From positions 7,133,294-7,197,293 of the forward strand of contig OZ024898.1 of the NCBI GenBank assembly GCA_964017195.1: a DNA stretch of 64,000 nucleotides, given 5' to 3'. Both the position numbers and the translations under genes were made by a program. The stretch comes from Siderastrea radians. Taxonomy: Eukaryota; Cnidaria; Anthozoa; Scleractinia; Rhizangiidae. The notes beneath the pieces are model-generated. The model was not told the DNA's origin. It saw nothing but the letters and a program-made list of their open reading frames with translations, and did no database searches. Below, one piece after another: positions 10,506 to 22,010 of this stretch (the stretch's first letter is position 1; each line of letters starts with the position of its first letter).

Positions 10506-11058
10506 TGATTAATGTAGTTCATTTAGTTGGGCTAATGACTAAGTTAGTTATTTTCGTTATCATAGTTTTCTTGGTTAATTTGGCAATAATTTTCCCGTCA
10601 CTTGCTTTATTCATCCGGTTTTGTCTCGGCCAACACAGTCTTTTGTTCAGTTTCGGCTTTCTCTTGGCGGTTGCCTTAAACTTCCGGTTCCGGTCATGAG
10701 GTCATACAGTCACGACGTCACGTAAGGTAAACAAAACTTAAGCATGTCACATTACAATCACAATGTTTAACTCATCGTCAACGTTCCATACTTGTATGAC
10801 ACAGACAACCCGCTGTTAACCTTGTGGTAGCGGTTTAGGGGTCCCACTCCCCTTCCCCCTCAAAAATGAAATTTCCACTTCGCAGACTTTCTACGCAGTA
10901 AACATTTTTTTCCCGTAGCCCCGGGGGATTTGCACTAACTTTGGGCCACTTCGCACGCACCTGACTACGTGATTCTCCTTTTTAGCCTCTTGTGTATGCC
11001 CCCAAATAGGGTTTTTTTCCCCTAAGGATGGCACATATCGCACATTCTTTGTAGTTTT
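10506..11058. other. No recognised feature
   Basis: No gene or repeat that I can define. It ends at the sharp left boundary of R1. Confidence 0.35.
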
Positions 11059-11436
11059 AAACAAAAGGAATATTTTTCTGATGGCCCCAAAGGATTTGAA
11101 TGCGGTTTAGGGAGTCTTCAGTGCAAATTAACAGACCAACAGCAGCTGATTCACTATATTTAATTTCAGTGTATTTTATTTTTTAACTCTGTTTGGTTCT
11201 CTGGCGGTCACTCATCCCAAACCGTGCTTAACTTTGGTAATCAGATGAATGTTTTCATTGTAGTAGATGTTTCGCTCCCGTGTCTTCCGCACACATGTAA
11301 GTGCAATATACATTAATAAATATCAGGAAAAGACAAAAATAACGAGAAAAAGATAATTATTTTAACTAATTCTGTCGCAGATTCCAGCTCATGATCGAGG
11401 GAGTCAAACGGCTGCCATAAGTTGAAGCCCAGTTGC

Positions 11437-11515
11437 CCCGACCGCCCGATCAGCAAAGTTAAGCCCGGTTTCACGTATATTAATTGGTTGGGTGACCGCC
11501 AGGGATCTAACCGAG
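11437..11515 (+). repeat. 5S-rRNA-derived segment in R1
   Basis: Matches the internal promoter half of metazoan 5S rRNA: CCCGATC, then AAAGTTAAGC (A box region), and, after a diverged spacer, GGTTGGGTGACCGCCAGGGA, close to the C box region. The 5' third and 3' end of 5S are absent or too diverged, so it is not a 5S gene. It is probably the head of a 5S-derived SINE (SINE3 type). Confidence 0.75.
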
Positions 11516-12677
11516 CAATCTATCTGATCCAATGTTACAGCAAACAAAGTTTTCAGAGTTCAGTTTATTATGCATTCTCGTGATCATGTTTTACAGAAAT
11601 TATACGTGTAACAATTTCATTCCACATTTCCATCACATTTTATATTCCTGACCATTCCCTACATTTCCAAACATTTTCGTCACTCTTACCTCAAAACCAC
11701 ATCTAGTTTACTTTGAACGTCTTTGCTATATTGATCAGTGTTGGAACAGCAGACACGTGGACCAATTCGGGGCCCTATCTTTTTCTTTGTTAGTGATACT
11801 TGTAAGGTTGTGGAGGTATATAACAGGTAGATAGGAAATTAGTTAAGTGTTAAACTAGTTTAGACAGATGGTCGGTTTGCTTCTTTAGTTCAGTTCAGCT
11901 AGTTAGATAGTTAAGTATTTAAGTTTAGTGTTAGCTAGTTTAGGTAGATGATTGATTTGTTTTCCTCGTTGGTAAGACTAGACAGAGTTATTGTAAGTAG
12001 ATGGGTAATTAGTGAAGTTTGAAACTAGTTCAGGTAGATGGTCAGTTTTTTGTTAGTAAGACTAGTTTAGTTAGTCAATTGGTTCAGTTAGTCAGATAGT
12101 GTACAACTAGTTTAGGTAGATACTCTGTTTGTTATTATTGTTCTCTTCGTTAGTTATACTAGTTAAGCTTGTTCAGTTGGTCAGTTGAGTAAGTCTAGTT
12201 TAGTTAGTCAATTAGTTCAGTTAGATAGTTGATTAGTTGAGATTAGATCAAAACTAGTTTAGGTGGATGCTCGGGGGATGGTCGGTTTGTTTTCTACGTT
12301 GGTAAGACTAGTTTAGTCACTCAATTAGTTCAGTTAGTCAGACAGGTGATTAGTTAAGTCTAGTGTAAAACTAGTTGAGGTAGATGGTCTGTTCTCGTCT
12401 TTAGTAATACTAGTTTAGTAAGCTCAGCTAGTCAATGAATTAGTCTTCTGCTTAGGGTTCAACTAGTTTTGGCTGATGGTCGGCTTTTTTTCGGCTATTT
12501 TTGGTTTGTAATTCTCGTTTATTAGTTGGTCAGTTCAGTAAATCAGATAGTTAATTACTTAAGCATGGTGTAAAACAAGTTTAGGTAGTCTGTTTTCTTC
12601 GCTAGTAATAGTAGTTAAGCTTCTTCAGTTGGTGAGTTAGGTAAGTTCAGTGTAAAACTAGTTTCTTGTCTTCGTTA

Positions 12678-12902
12678 AGCGGCCTTCACACGTCAAACTA
12701 ATGCTGGCTAACTCGTGTTGGCAAAACTCAAATTGATGTGTGTGAACGAAACAACAACATGTTGAGAAACTGTTGGCGACAAATAGAACTTGTCTCCATT
12801 CTCGTCAACTTGTTGCCAACATGTTGTTGTGTTGTTCACACACACCAATTTTGATTTCCCAACACGAGTTGGCCAACATTAGTTTGATGTGTGAAGGCCG
12901 CT
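12678..12902. mobile_element. Harbinger-like foldback MITE in R1
   Basis: A 225 bp element whose two halves are near-perfect inverted repeats of about 100 bp, ending AGCGGCCTTCACAC and GTGTGAAGGCCGCT. It is flanked by TTA on both sides (12675-12677 and 12903-12905), fitting the TWA target duplication of PIF/Harbinger transposons. No coding capacity. The identically placed copy in R2 shows it was present before R was duplicated. Confidence 0.85.
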
Positions 12903-14509
12903 TTACTAATACTAATTTAGTTCAGTTAGTCGAATAGTTAATTAGTGAAGTACGTAACTAATTAGCCTCCTGATAACTGAATTGGTCGGTTATTTTTATA
13001 GTATTCTGTTTGTTTAGTTAGTTTATGTAGGTAGTCTGTTTCATTAGCGGTAGTTTTGTTATTGTTTTGAAGTTTAGACTTAAAGTTTACTCACTAAGAT
13101 AGTTTAGTTCAGTGTTAGGCGTGATAACCCGTTTTGTGTTACTAAGATTCACTAGTTTAGTTATAGAGGTGATATCTGCTTATAGCGTTTGTAATCCAAG
13201 TATCGCAACTGAATTGTTTGTAATAAACTATTTTATTTACTGACCAAAGAAATCGTGGATTATTTTGTGATGTGTTGAAGAGAAAATGGCGGGTTGGAAA
13301 GGCCAAGTGGTAGTTAACCTCCAGGTTAAGTGAAATGATTTTTTTTTCAACGTCAAAGTTTCATTCCATTCGCTTGCACCGGTTTCATCCACTTTATCTT
13401 TCTCCCGCCTCGATAACCTAATCCTGGTTCTCCGAGGATGGGATGGTTTGTGTCCAGCTACCAAGCTTAACACGCATGTTGGTATATAAAGCCCGGACCA
13501 AACGGGAATGAGAGTTGTCGAGAATTCAAAGTCTTGTTCTTGTTTGGCCTGAAACTCTCCTGCGCTCTCGGTGATCGTCGTACACTCTCCAAGAATACAG
13601 TGTTACTGGAAAACAGTGGAAGCTCGAAACTTGTCCTCTCGTTTGGCCTTTAAATTCCATGCGCTATCGTTGACTCTTGTGCGCTCTCACATATCTGCCC
13701 ACATTCCTTAAGTCAAATGCGTCATAAGAATTTTGTCTCGATATTATCCGGATTTACGGAGATGTTTGGAACGATTTCCGAATATTTGCCGAAAATTTCC
13801 AGATGTTCCGACGATCTCCGAATGTTGCCGAAGATGTCCAAAGATTGGTGACGGTTTCAAAAGACAGCCACGATGCGTTTGGACACAGTGAATTAGGGAA
13901 CTCAAACAAGACATTTAGCGTCATTTATACGCGAACTGTTTTTTTTTGTCGAAATTGAATCAAATTCGTGACTGCCTCATGTGTGAGAAAGTGGTCCGTA
14001 TACGCGAAATCGATGTTTTCGACCCACAGACGTGAGACTCAGGCATAATATATGGGAGTTTGTAGGTTTACTCTCAAAGAAGTTGAACTCTCTCAGCGAC
14101 TCTCGGTGACTTTCGGCGGTTTTCCTTAATTCTCGGTGACTCTCGTTCTTGTTTGGGCTTACACGAAGTGGTGAGGTTTTGGAGATTACGCAGCTTTATC
14201 TTAGCTCCGAGTCTTCCTCGGATGGAGCCCCCTTCGTGCAAAGATCTTTTTTTTTTTATTGCAACACACAGAAAAAAAAGACAGCCTACTTACAGAACAA
14301 TTACTTACACTACCTACGTGACTAAATGTACAATTACTTACATTCTTTACAATACATTATATTACATTACATTACAGTTGCTTACATTCTTTACACTTCT
14401 AATAATACGCGCTACATACACTACTTACAATAACATATAAACATAGTTCTAGCCTTAGGTTTCAAAACAACTGAAATAAATTATTAGCCTTCCGTCTTAA
14501 CATAGCTTT

Positions 14510-15010
14510 CTAGAGTTTATTTTCGGACACTGCTCCACTTTTGAGGCTATTGTGACATGCCAGAAAGACAGAGAAATGTTTTATTTCAGGCGACAGGTTG
14601 CGTGTCCTACAGGACCAAATATAGTATCTCGCCACAAGAAAATGAAAGTTTAGTTTTTGTTTATTCTTTGATGTGTCTGTCTTTAAGCCTAAAACTGTAT
14701 TTAAAGAGAAGTTGTATGTCCTGAGTGCGAGATTTTGGTTTACAAGAAAATCCTTGAAGTTTTGCCAGAAGGTGGAGACGACACTACAGGCCCAGAAAAG
14801 ATGGATCAAGCTTTCCTTCTCCGTTTTGCAGAAACTACAGAGATCAGAATCTTTTATTCCTACTTTTTTAAGAAAATCATTGGTCGCCAATCGTCCATGC
14901 AGAAGTTTGAATTGAAATATAATAAGTTTTGTAGATTTTGTACACTGGAAAGATAACTGGTATGCCGCTTCCCAATCTATTGGTTCGCGAGCTTCAGAGG
15001 CGCAATCCAC
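14510..15010 (-). pseudogene. LINE ORF2 C-terminal zinc-finger region
   Basis: A 166-residue frame with the ORF2 C-terminal signature: FQFKLLHGRLATNDFLKKVG, then DLCSFCKTEKESLIHLFWAC, giving Cys-x2-Cys followed by His and Cys. This region of L1/Tx1-type ORF2 proteins binds RNA. It is cut off from the upstream ORF2 part by stops and shifts near 15020-15170. Confidence 0.8.
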
Positions 15011-15175
15011 GGCCCATTTTTCTTGACTATTGGTTGGACACTTTTATTTAAGACTAATTAATTTTTTATAAGCTTGCTTACTTGGTTTATTTGCTTTCAT
15101 GAATTTCGTGTAAAAGCTTTCGTATTGTGTATTTGTATTGTTGCGTACGGGCGCTCTAATTTTTTTTCGTAGGGT

Positions 15176-15895
15176 TCATAAGGCAGATAACAACCCGTAA
15201 AAAGCAAGATAGTTTGTTTCGATGATGTCATAGCGCTCTTTGAATTCATGAAAGGATAGGAACGTATCTGAATCTTTCATCAAATGCGAAACCTTGTTAA
15301 TCCCTTTTTGCAGCCATGCTTCGTAGAAGATTGGTTTGTTATTGATCCGTAAAAGAGAGTTGTGCCAAAGGTTCAGAGAGCGAAAATGGTCTGTAGACTT
15401 TACATTATTCTCGAAAGTTATTTCAGACCAGATATTTGCGATCTCCACGATAAAGGGATAGGATAATTTAAAATACTTTAACAAGTCGCTTTTTCTGAGG
15501 TTGCCGCTGAAAGAAGCTCTTCCTTCGTAATTCCTAAGTTCTAAATCAAAAAAGAGTTTCCATTTCCCGTGATTGTTAACATCAATATATTTTTTGATCC
15601 AGGAAGTTTTTAATCCTTTATTAAAAGATTCAATATCAATCATGTTTAAACCGCCTTTTGCATAGTCATTTATCATTACTTCCCGCTTGATTTTGTCGCC
15701 TTTGCCGTTCCATAAAAAATCATAGAAGAGGCTATTGATTTCCTTCAAGACACGGTGATTAGTTGTGAGGGGGGATAAAATGTATACCAATTGGGACGCG
15801 ATTAAACTTTTCAAAACAGTAATTTTGCCGTAAAGGGTAAGTCGACGACACTCCCAGCAGCTAAGGCTATTTTTTATTTTTGTTAATTTTTCGTT
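15176..15895 (-). pseudogene. LINE ORF2 fragment downstream of the RT palm
   Basis: Begins just upstream of a 212-codon open stretch. It contains LTLYGKITVLKSLIASQLVY, then INSLFYDFLWNGKGDKIKRE and YAKGGLNMIDIESFNKGLK. These are hallmarks of the ORF2 region that follows the reverse transcriptase palm in L1/Tx1-clade LINEs. The catalytic core that should precede it is deleted. Confidence 0.8.
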
Positions 15896-15900
15896 GTAGT

Positions 15901-17150
15901 TCAGCTTGTGGTCAGGTCAGGATTAGGATTTAGGATTTCTTTGTCTGAATTTACTGTTTCGTCATCATTGGTTTTTAGCTGAGTTATTACTCCCTGTTTG
16001 TAGTGCCTTTTTTCCATGTTAAGAAAATACTTTGTATTTCTTTCTCCCTCATTGTACCATCTACATTTCGATCTTAAAATTGCACCTTTGGTGCGGTACT
16101 CGATTATATTTTCCAGCTCTGCCTTTTTTCTTTCTAATTCTAATTGTTTGGCACCTTCGTTGTCGCCTGTTGTTTCTATCTGTAATTGCAGGTTGTTAAT
16201 TGCTTTTTCAAGATCCTCTTCCCGTTTAAAAATTTTAGCCTTTTTGGCTGCTGCATATTTTAATGATTGTTCTCGGGTTTTCCTTTTTATCATTTCCCAC
16301 AGTAGCGCATGGTTCATAGTGTCATCATTTTGATATTCTTCTTTAACAGCTTGAATTGTTGATTTTATCTGGTTAATGTGTTCAATTTCGGTCAGAAAAA
16401 AAGTATTGAGTTTCCAATGGCCTGGTCCTCTTGGATTCGATTGAACAGTTATACTGATATCGATCATTGAGTGGTCGGTTTTATATCCTGTTGAAATATC
16501 GGCGTGCATGACATTGCACATTAAGCTTTGGCTAACAAGGAAGAAGTCTAGTCGGCATTGAATTTCGGGTTTTCGGCGGCGCCAGGTATATCTTAGGGAA
16601 TCAGGGTGCAGCACCCTCCAAGCATCAGTCAGATTTAAATTCTCCATGAATTCCTGTACAACTTTAAATGAATTATTGTGTGTTTTCGCGACACCACCTT
16701 TCTTGTCTTTTTCTAGATTAAGCACCAAGTTGAGATCTCCACCAATAACTACTTCTTCACATTGAAAATCTAATAAATGCTCACAGAAACCTTCGAAGAA
16801 AACCACGTCATCGTTGTTGGGAGCATAAATGGTGGCGAGCGTTAAATACTTTTCGTTGGTTTGGATGTCGCAAATAATAAATCGTCCGTTCGGATCACAA
16901 TATACCCGCTTCATTTCGAAATCAAATGTATTATTGAATAAAATTGTAACTTCTGCTTTAGCGCCTGTGCAACAACTAAAATATGATTTGTATCCCCACT
17001 CTGCCGACCACAACATGGACGTGTTCTCGCAACAATGGACCTCCTGTAGAAAATAGAGTTGCTTTTTTCCCTGAGCCAACAAAATACCTCTCTTCTCTTT
17101 AACATGTCTCCCAAGCCTCTTACGTTAAGTGAACATATTTTAAGAGCCAT
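15901..17150 (-). pseudogene. LINE ORF2 APE-type endonuclease, frameshifted
   Basis: Starts with ALKICSLNVRGLGD, the N-terminal strand of exonuclease-endonuclease-phosphatase folds. After a frameshift near 17070-17085 it continues in a second frame with FLQEVHC (metal-binding Glu), VIGGDLNLVL (Asp, Asn), CRLDFFLVS and KTDHSMI (catalytic Asp-His). In life it nicks target DNA for target-primed reverse transcription. A Lys/Glu-rich linker follows, and the frame ends in unrelated residues where the RT domain is lost. Confidence 0.88.
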
Positions 17151-17556
17151 GTAAGGAGTCTAGAAATAAAGATTGTTTCTGGGAGCAAACAAAAGGAATA
17201 TTTTTCTGATGGCCCCAAAGGATTTGAATGCGGTTTAGGGAGTCTTCAGTGCAAATTAACAGACCAACAGCAGCTGATTCACTATATTTAATTTCAGTGT
17301 ATTTTATTTTTTAACTCTGTTCGGTTCTCTGGCGGTCACTCATCCCAAACCATGCTTAACTTTGGTAATCAGATGAATGTTTTCATTGTAGTAGATGTTT
17401 CGCTCCCGTGTCTTCCGCGAACATGTAAGTGCAATATACATTAATAAAAATCAGGAAAAGACAAAAATAACGAGAAAAAGATAATTATTTCAACTAATTC
17501 TGTCGCAGATTCCAGCTCATGATCGAGGGAGTCAAATGGCTACCATAAGTTGAAGC

Positions 17557-17635
17557 CCAGTTGCCCCGACCGCCCGATCAGCAAAGTTAAGCCCGGTTTG
17601 ACGGGTTATTAATTGGTTGGGTGACCGCCAGGGAT
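17557..17635 (+). repeat. 5S-rRNA-derived segment in R2
   Basis: Same 5S internal-promoter match as in R1 (AAAGTTAAGC, then GGTTGGGTGACCGCCAGGGA), with a slightly different spacer. It was duplicated along with R. Confidence 0.72.
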
Positions 17636-18802
17636 CTAACCGAGCAATCTATCTGATCCAATGTTACAGCAAACAAAGTTTTCAGAGTTCAGTTTATTAT
17701 GCATTCTCGTGATCATGTTTTACAGAAATTATACGTGTAACAATTTCATTCCACATTTCCATCACATTTTATATTCCTGACCATTCCCTACATTTCCAAA
17801 CATTTTCGTTACTCTTACCTCAAAACCACATCTAGTTTACCTTGAACGTCTTTGCTATATTGATCAGTGTTGGAACAGCAGACACGTGGACCAATTCGGG
17901 GCCCTATTTTTTTCTTTGTTAGTGATACTTGTAAGGTTGTGCAGGTATATAACAGGTAGATAGGAAATTAGTTAAGTGTTAAACTAGTTTAGACAGATGG
18001 TCGGTTTGTTTCTTAAGTTTAGTTCAGCTAGTTAGATAGCTAAGTATTTAAGTTTAGTGTTAGCTAGTTTAGGTAGATGATTGATTTGTTTTCCTCGTTG
18101 GTAAGACGAGAGTTATTGTAAGTAGATGGGTAATTAGTGAAGTTTGAAACTAGTTCAGGTAGATGGTCAGTTTTTTGTTAGTAAGACTAGTTTAGTTAGT
18201 CAATTGGTTCAGTTAGTCAGATAGTGTACAACTAGTTTAGGTAGATACTCTGTTTGTTATTATTGTTCTCTTCGTTAGTTATACTAGTTAAGCTTGTTCA
18301 GTTGGTCAGTTGAGTAAGTCTAGTTTAGTTAGTCAATTAGTTCAGTTAGATAGTTGATTAGTTGAGATTAGATCAAAACTAGTTTAGGTGGATGCCCGGT
18401 GGATGGTCGGTTTGTTTTCTACGTTGGTAAGACTAGTTTAGTCACTCAATTAGTTCAGTTAGTCAGATAGGTGATTAGTTAAGTCTATTGTAAAACTAGT
18501 TGAGGTAGATGGTCTGTTCTCGTCTTTCGTAATACTAGTTTAGTAAGCTCAGCTAGTCAATGAATTAGTCTTCTGCTTAGGGTTCAACTAGTTTTGGCTG
18601 ATGGTCGGCTTTTTTCGGCTATTTTTGGTTTGTAATTCTCGTTTATTTCGTTAGTCAGTTCAGTAAATCAGATAGTTAATCACTTAAGCATGGTGTAAAA
18701 CAAGTTTAGGTACTCTATTTTCTTCGCTAGTAATAGTAGTTAAGCTTCTTCAGTTGGTGAGTTAGGTAAGTTTAGTGTAAAACTAGTTTCTTGTCTCCGT
18801 TA

Positions 18803-19027
18803 AGCGGCCTTCACACGTCAAACTAATGTTGGCTAACTCGTGTTGGCAAAACTCAAATTGGTGTGTGTGAACGAAACAACAACATGTTGGCAAACTGTTG
18901 GCGACAAATAGAACTTGTCTCCATTCTCGTCAACTTGTTGCCAACATGTTGTTGTGTTGTTCACACACAATAATTTTGATTTGCCAACACGAGTTGCCCA
19001 ACATTACTTTGATGTGTGAAGGCCGCT
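18803..19027. mobile_element. Harbinger-like foldback MITE in R2
   Basis: 225 bp, the same TIRs and TTA flanks (18800-18802, 19028-19030) as the R1 copy, with a few substitutions. It is at the same place in R, so this is not an independent insertion. Confidence 0.85.
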
Positions 19028-20381
19028 TTACTAATACTAATTTGGTTCAGTTAGTCGAATAGTTAATTAGTGAAGTACGTAACTAATTAGCCTCCTGATA
19101 ACTGAATTGGTCGGTTATTTTTATAGTATTCTGTTTGTTTAGTTAGTTTATGTAGGTAGTCTGTTTCATTAGCGGTAGTTTTGTTATTGTTTTGAAGTTT
19201 AGACTTAAAGTTTACTCAGTAAGATAGTTTAGTTCAGTGTTAGGCGTGATAACCCGTTTTGTGTTACTAAGATTCACTAGTTTAGTTATAGAGGTGATAT
19301 CTGCTTATAGCGTTTGAAATCCAAGCATCGCAACTGAATTGTTTGTAATAAAGCATTTTATTTACTGACCAAAGAAATCGTGGATTATTTTGTGATGTGT
19401 TGAAGAGAAAATGGCAGGTCGGAAAGGCCAAGTGGTAGTTAACTTCCAGGTTAAGTGAAATGATTTTTTTTTTCAACGTCAAAGTTTCATTCCATTCGCT
19501 TTCACCGGTTTCATCCACTTTACCTTTCTCCCGCCTCGATAACCTAATCCTGGGTCTCCGAGGATGGGATGGTTTGTGTCCAGCTACCAAGCTTAACACG
19601 CATGTTGGTATATAAAACCCGGACCAAACGGGAATGAGAGTTGTCGAGAATTCAAAGTCTTGTTCTTGTTTGGCCTGAAACTCTCCTGCGCTCTCGGTGA
19701 TCGTCGTACACTCTCCAAGGATACAGTGTTACTGGAAAACAGTGGAAGCTCGAAACTTGCCCTCTCGTTTGGCCTTTAAATTCCATGCGCTATCGTTGAC
19801 TCTTGTGCGCTCTCACATATCTGCCCACATTCCTTAAGTCAAATGCGTTATAAGAATTTTGTCTCGATATTATCCGGATTTACGGAGATGTTTGGAACGA
19901 TTTCCGAATATTTACCGAAAATTTCCAGATGTTCCGACGATCTCCGAATGTTGCCGAAGATGTCCAAAGATTGGTGACGGTTTCAAAAGACAGCCACGAT
20001 GCGTTTGGACACAGTGAATTAGGGAACTCAAACAAGACATTTAGCGTCATTTATACGCGGACTGTTTTTTTTTTGTCAAAATTGAATCAAATTCGTGACT
20101 GACTCATGCGTGAGTAATTGATCCGTACACGCGAAATCGATGTTTTCGACCCACAGACGTGAGACTCAGGCATAATATATGGGAGTTTGTAGGTTTACTC
20201 TCAAAGAAGTTGAACTCTCTCAGCGACTCTCGGTGACTTTCGGCGGTTTTCCTTAATTCTCGGCGACTCTCGGTGACTCTCGTTCTTGTTTGGGCTTACA
20301 CGAAGTGGTGAGGTTTTGGAGATTACGCAGCTTTATCTTAGCTCCGAGTCTTCCTCGGATGGAGTCCCTTCATGCAAAGAC

Positions 20382-22010
20382 CTAGCCTGTTCTACGCTCT
20401 CAGTTTGCTGTCAGCTAGAAAGGACAGTGTGTAAGTTAGAAAAGAACGCGAAAATAAGGTGGGCGAGATCTGAGGGAAAGAGGGCGTTTTTCGTGTACAT
20501 CTACCCAATTCGCCTTTCCTACAATCTCGGAGCGTGGAACAGGTTACCCAGCATGTCAGTGCTTCCCGAGATCTTAAACATCATGCTGACTAGCTGTGCA
20601 GAAAGAATTTGTCGTCGCTCAGAAGATTGCTTCGTTGGGTCCTGTCTTCTTCACCTTCACGTGTATATTTTTTAAAAGAAAGCCGTGACACTATTCCAAA
20701 ACAGTAAGGCACGGGTTTACCGGTTTTGTCTGGGCTGATTGGAGCTCATTTCACCGCAGTGCGCTGGACGAATCATGTATGAAAAATCCCGTCTATGATC
20801 AGGCACCTCAATAGTGAAGGTAATTTGTCCAACTTTCTGAAATATAAACGTTCATTTTGAAAAAGATTTGTGAATTGGGTGAATAATGAAGGGCGAATCA
20901 TTACCGGCGAAAATCTCGGGTCTCCACACTGCAGAAAAATATCTTAAGGATCTTTATATTTCAAAAAGTAAGTATTTCAGCTGTGAACTCGTTTTCTGTC
21001 CCAATTTTCTTCACCACTGTGGGATCATGGTGAAATGACAGATGAATCGTAGCAGGCGAATAATGTTTTTAAAACCTGAGTCTACACACTGCAGTAAAAT
21101 CGGCTGTATAAGTTTTAAATTTTTCGCAATAATTGACGAAAGCTGTTGTGGCTGCCCTGCCTCTTGGGAAGTTGATAAAATGAACTTAATAAACTTCCAC
21201 GCTGACTGTTAGCCTTTTTGACAAAATGGAGAAAAAAGAGATTTCAAGGTCGTACACATTTCATTGAACCACAGGGACCTTGTACATGTACCAGGTTTTA
21301 TCGTTTCTGCTAAGAGGATATTAAACTGTTCTTAAACAGCTGTTGAAAGCATTTTAGAAAAAAGACAAACAGCAACAACACGTGAACAAATTTGTTCGTT
21401 TGATTTGTAAACTTTGATGAGTGAGCTGCTGATTTCACTGCTAAGTACAGACCTGAGTTTTTTAAGAATGATTCCGTCGCCGGGATGATTTACCGATAAT
21501 CACAAAACTGCTCAGAAAATTTGCAGATCTTTTGGTTCTTTGTGACAATTTATATCTAAGAAAGTTTCCTCTGTAAATTCAGCTGTAAATTCCTTTAATG
21601 CACAATTTTCCATCCTTATTTTGTCTTATTTTGTTTTTTTGTGATGGCATGGGCAAATAATGACCGGTGAACCATGAATCGCCGGCTATATTTCACTTGC
21701 CATGTTTCACCCATGATCACAAAATAATCACAGAAATATGTGCATAGAATGAGTTTTCATCAAACATACTAACTACCCAAAATATAATTCATTCAGAAGC
21801 AGAATATCCTGTATACTGTATCCTTCAACGGCTGTGATTATAAGTAAATCATGTCGGTAGAATTGTAGCTGGCAAATCATGACTAAAGAACCCGGGTCTG
21901 CAGACAGCAGCTGTAATCGGCTTTATTGTTATCGGCAGAAACGGTAAATTCCCTTACATTTTTGCCATCCAGTAGCCCTTGGCTTCCTGTGATCGAATAA
22001 GGGGCGCATC
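20382..22010. repeat. Degenerate dispersed repeat modules
   Basis: From about 20740 the sequence repeats a theme three or four times at roughly 300-400 bp spacing: GGCGAATAATG or GGCAAATCATG, then GGGTCTGCAC- or GTCTACACACTGCAG-like words, then AAAATCGGCT. The copies are far diverged. No protein is evident. 20382-20740 shows nothing I can support. Confidence 0.45.

Larger units (their letters stand above)
11059..14245. repeat. Long direct repeat copy R1
   Basis: About 3.19 kb that recurs at 17187-20381 with roughly one to two differences per hundred bases in the parts compared by eye. Contents in order: a 5S-rRNA-like segment (11437-11515), an eroded tandem array built around the words ACTAGTTTAGGTAGATGGTC and TTAGTCAATTAGTTCAG (about 11810-12670), a Harbinger-like MITE (12678-12902), then a region of CTCTCGGTGACT-like repeats (13500-14160). 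No protein domain is seen. Its right end abuts the T-run that marks the 3' end of the LINE. Confidence 0.93.
14246..17186 (-). mobile_element. L1/Tx1-like LINE remnant, 5' incomplete, RT core deleted
   Basis: A minus-strand non-LTR retrotransposon fragment. The sense order is an APE-type endonuclease (about 17150-15901), then directly the thumb and connection part of ORF2 (about 15895-15176), then a C-terminal zinc-knuckle region (15010-14510), a 3' untranslated region, and an A-tail seen as the T-run at 14247-14258. The reverse transcriptase fingers and palm, including the FADD-type box, are missing between about 15901 and 15895. ORF1 is absent. Both element ends coincide exactly with the edges of R1 and R2. 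Confidence 0.85.
17187..20381. repeat. Long direct repeat copy R2
   Basis: Same orientation as R1 and offset by about 6.13 kb, with the same order of internal features. It begins AAACAAAAGG exactly where the LINE 5' end stops. The match to R1 ends at about 20381. Sequence outside the two copies is unrelated. Length differs from R1 by about 8 bases through small indels. Confidence 0.93.

Noticed and set aside
11437..11515. A functional 5S rRNA gene
   Set aside because: Only the internal promoter half matches; the 5' and 3' parts needed for helix I are absent.
13237..13473. A small minus-strand frame present in both R copies
   Set aside because: The copies are only a few percent diverged, so conservation says nothing about function. 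No motif is seen, and the frame ends differ.
11059..20381. R1 and R2 as long terminal repeats of an LTR retrotransposon
   Set aside because: The DNA between them is a minus-strand LINE with its own A-tail, with no primer-binding site, polypurine tract or gag-pol. The R ends do not show TG/CA.
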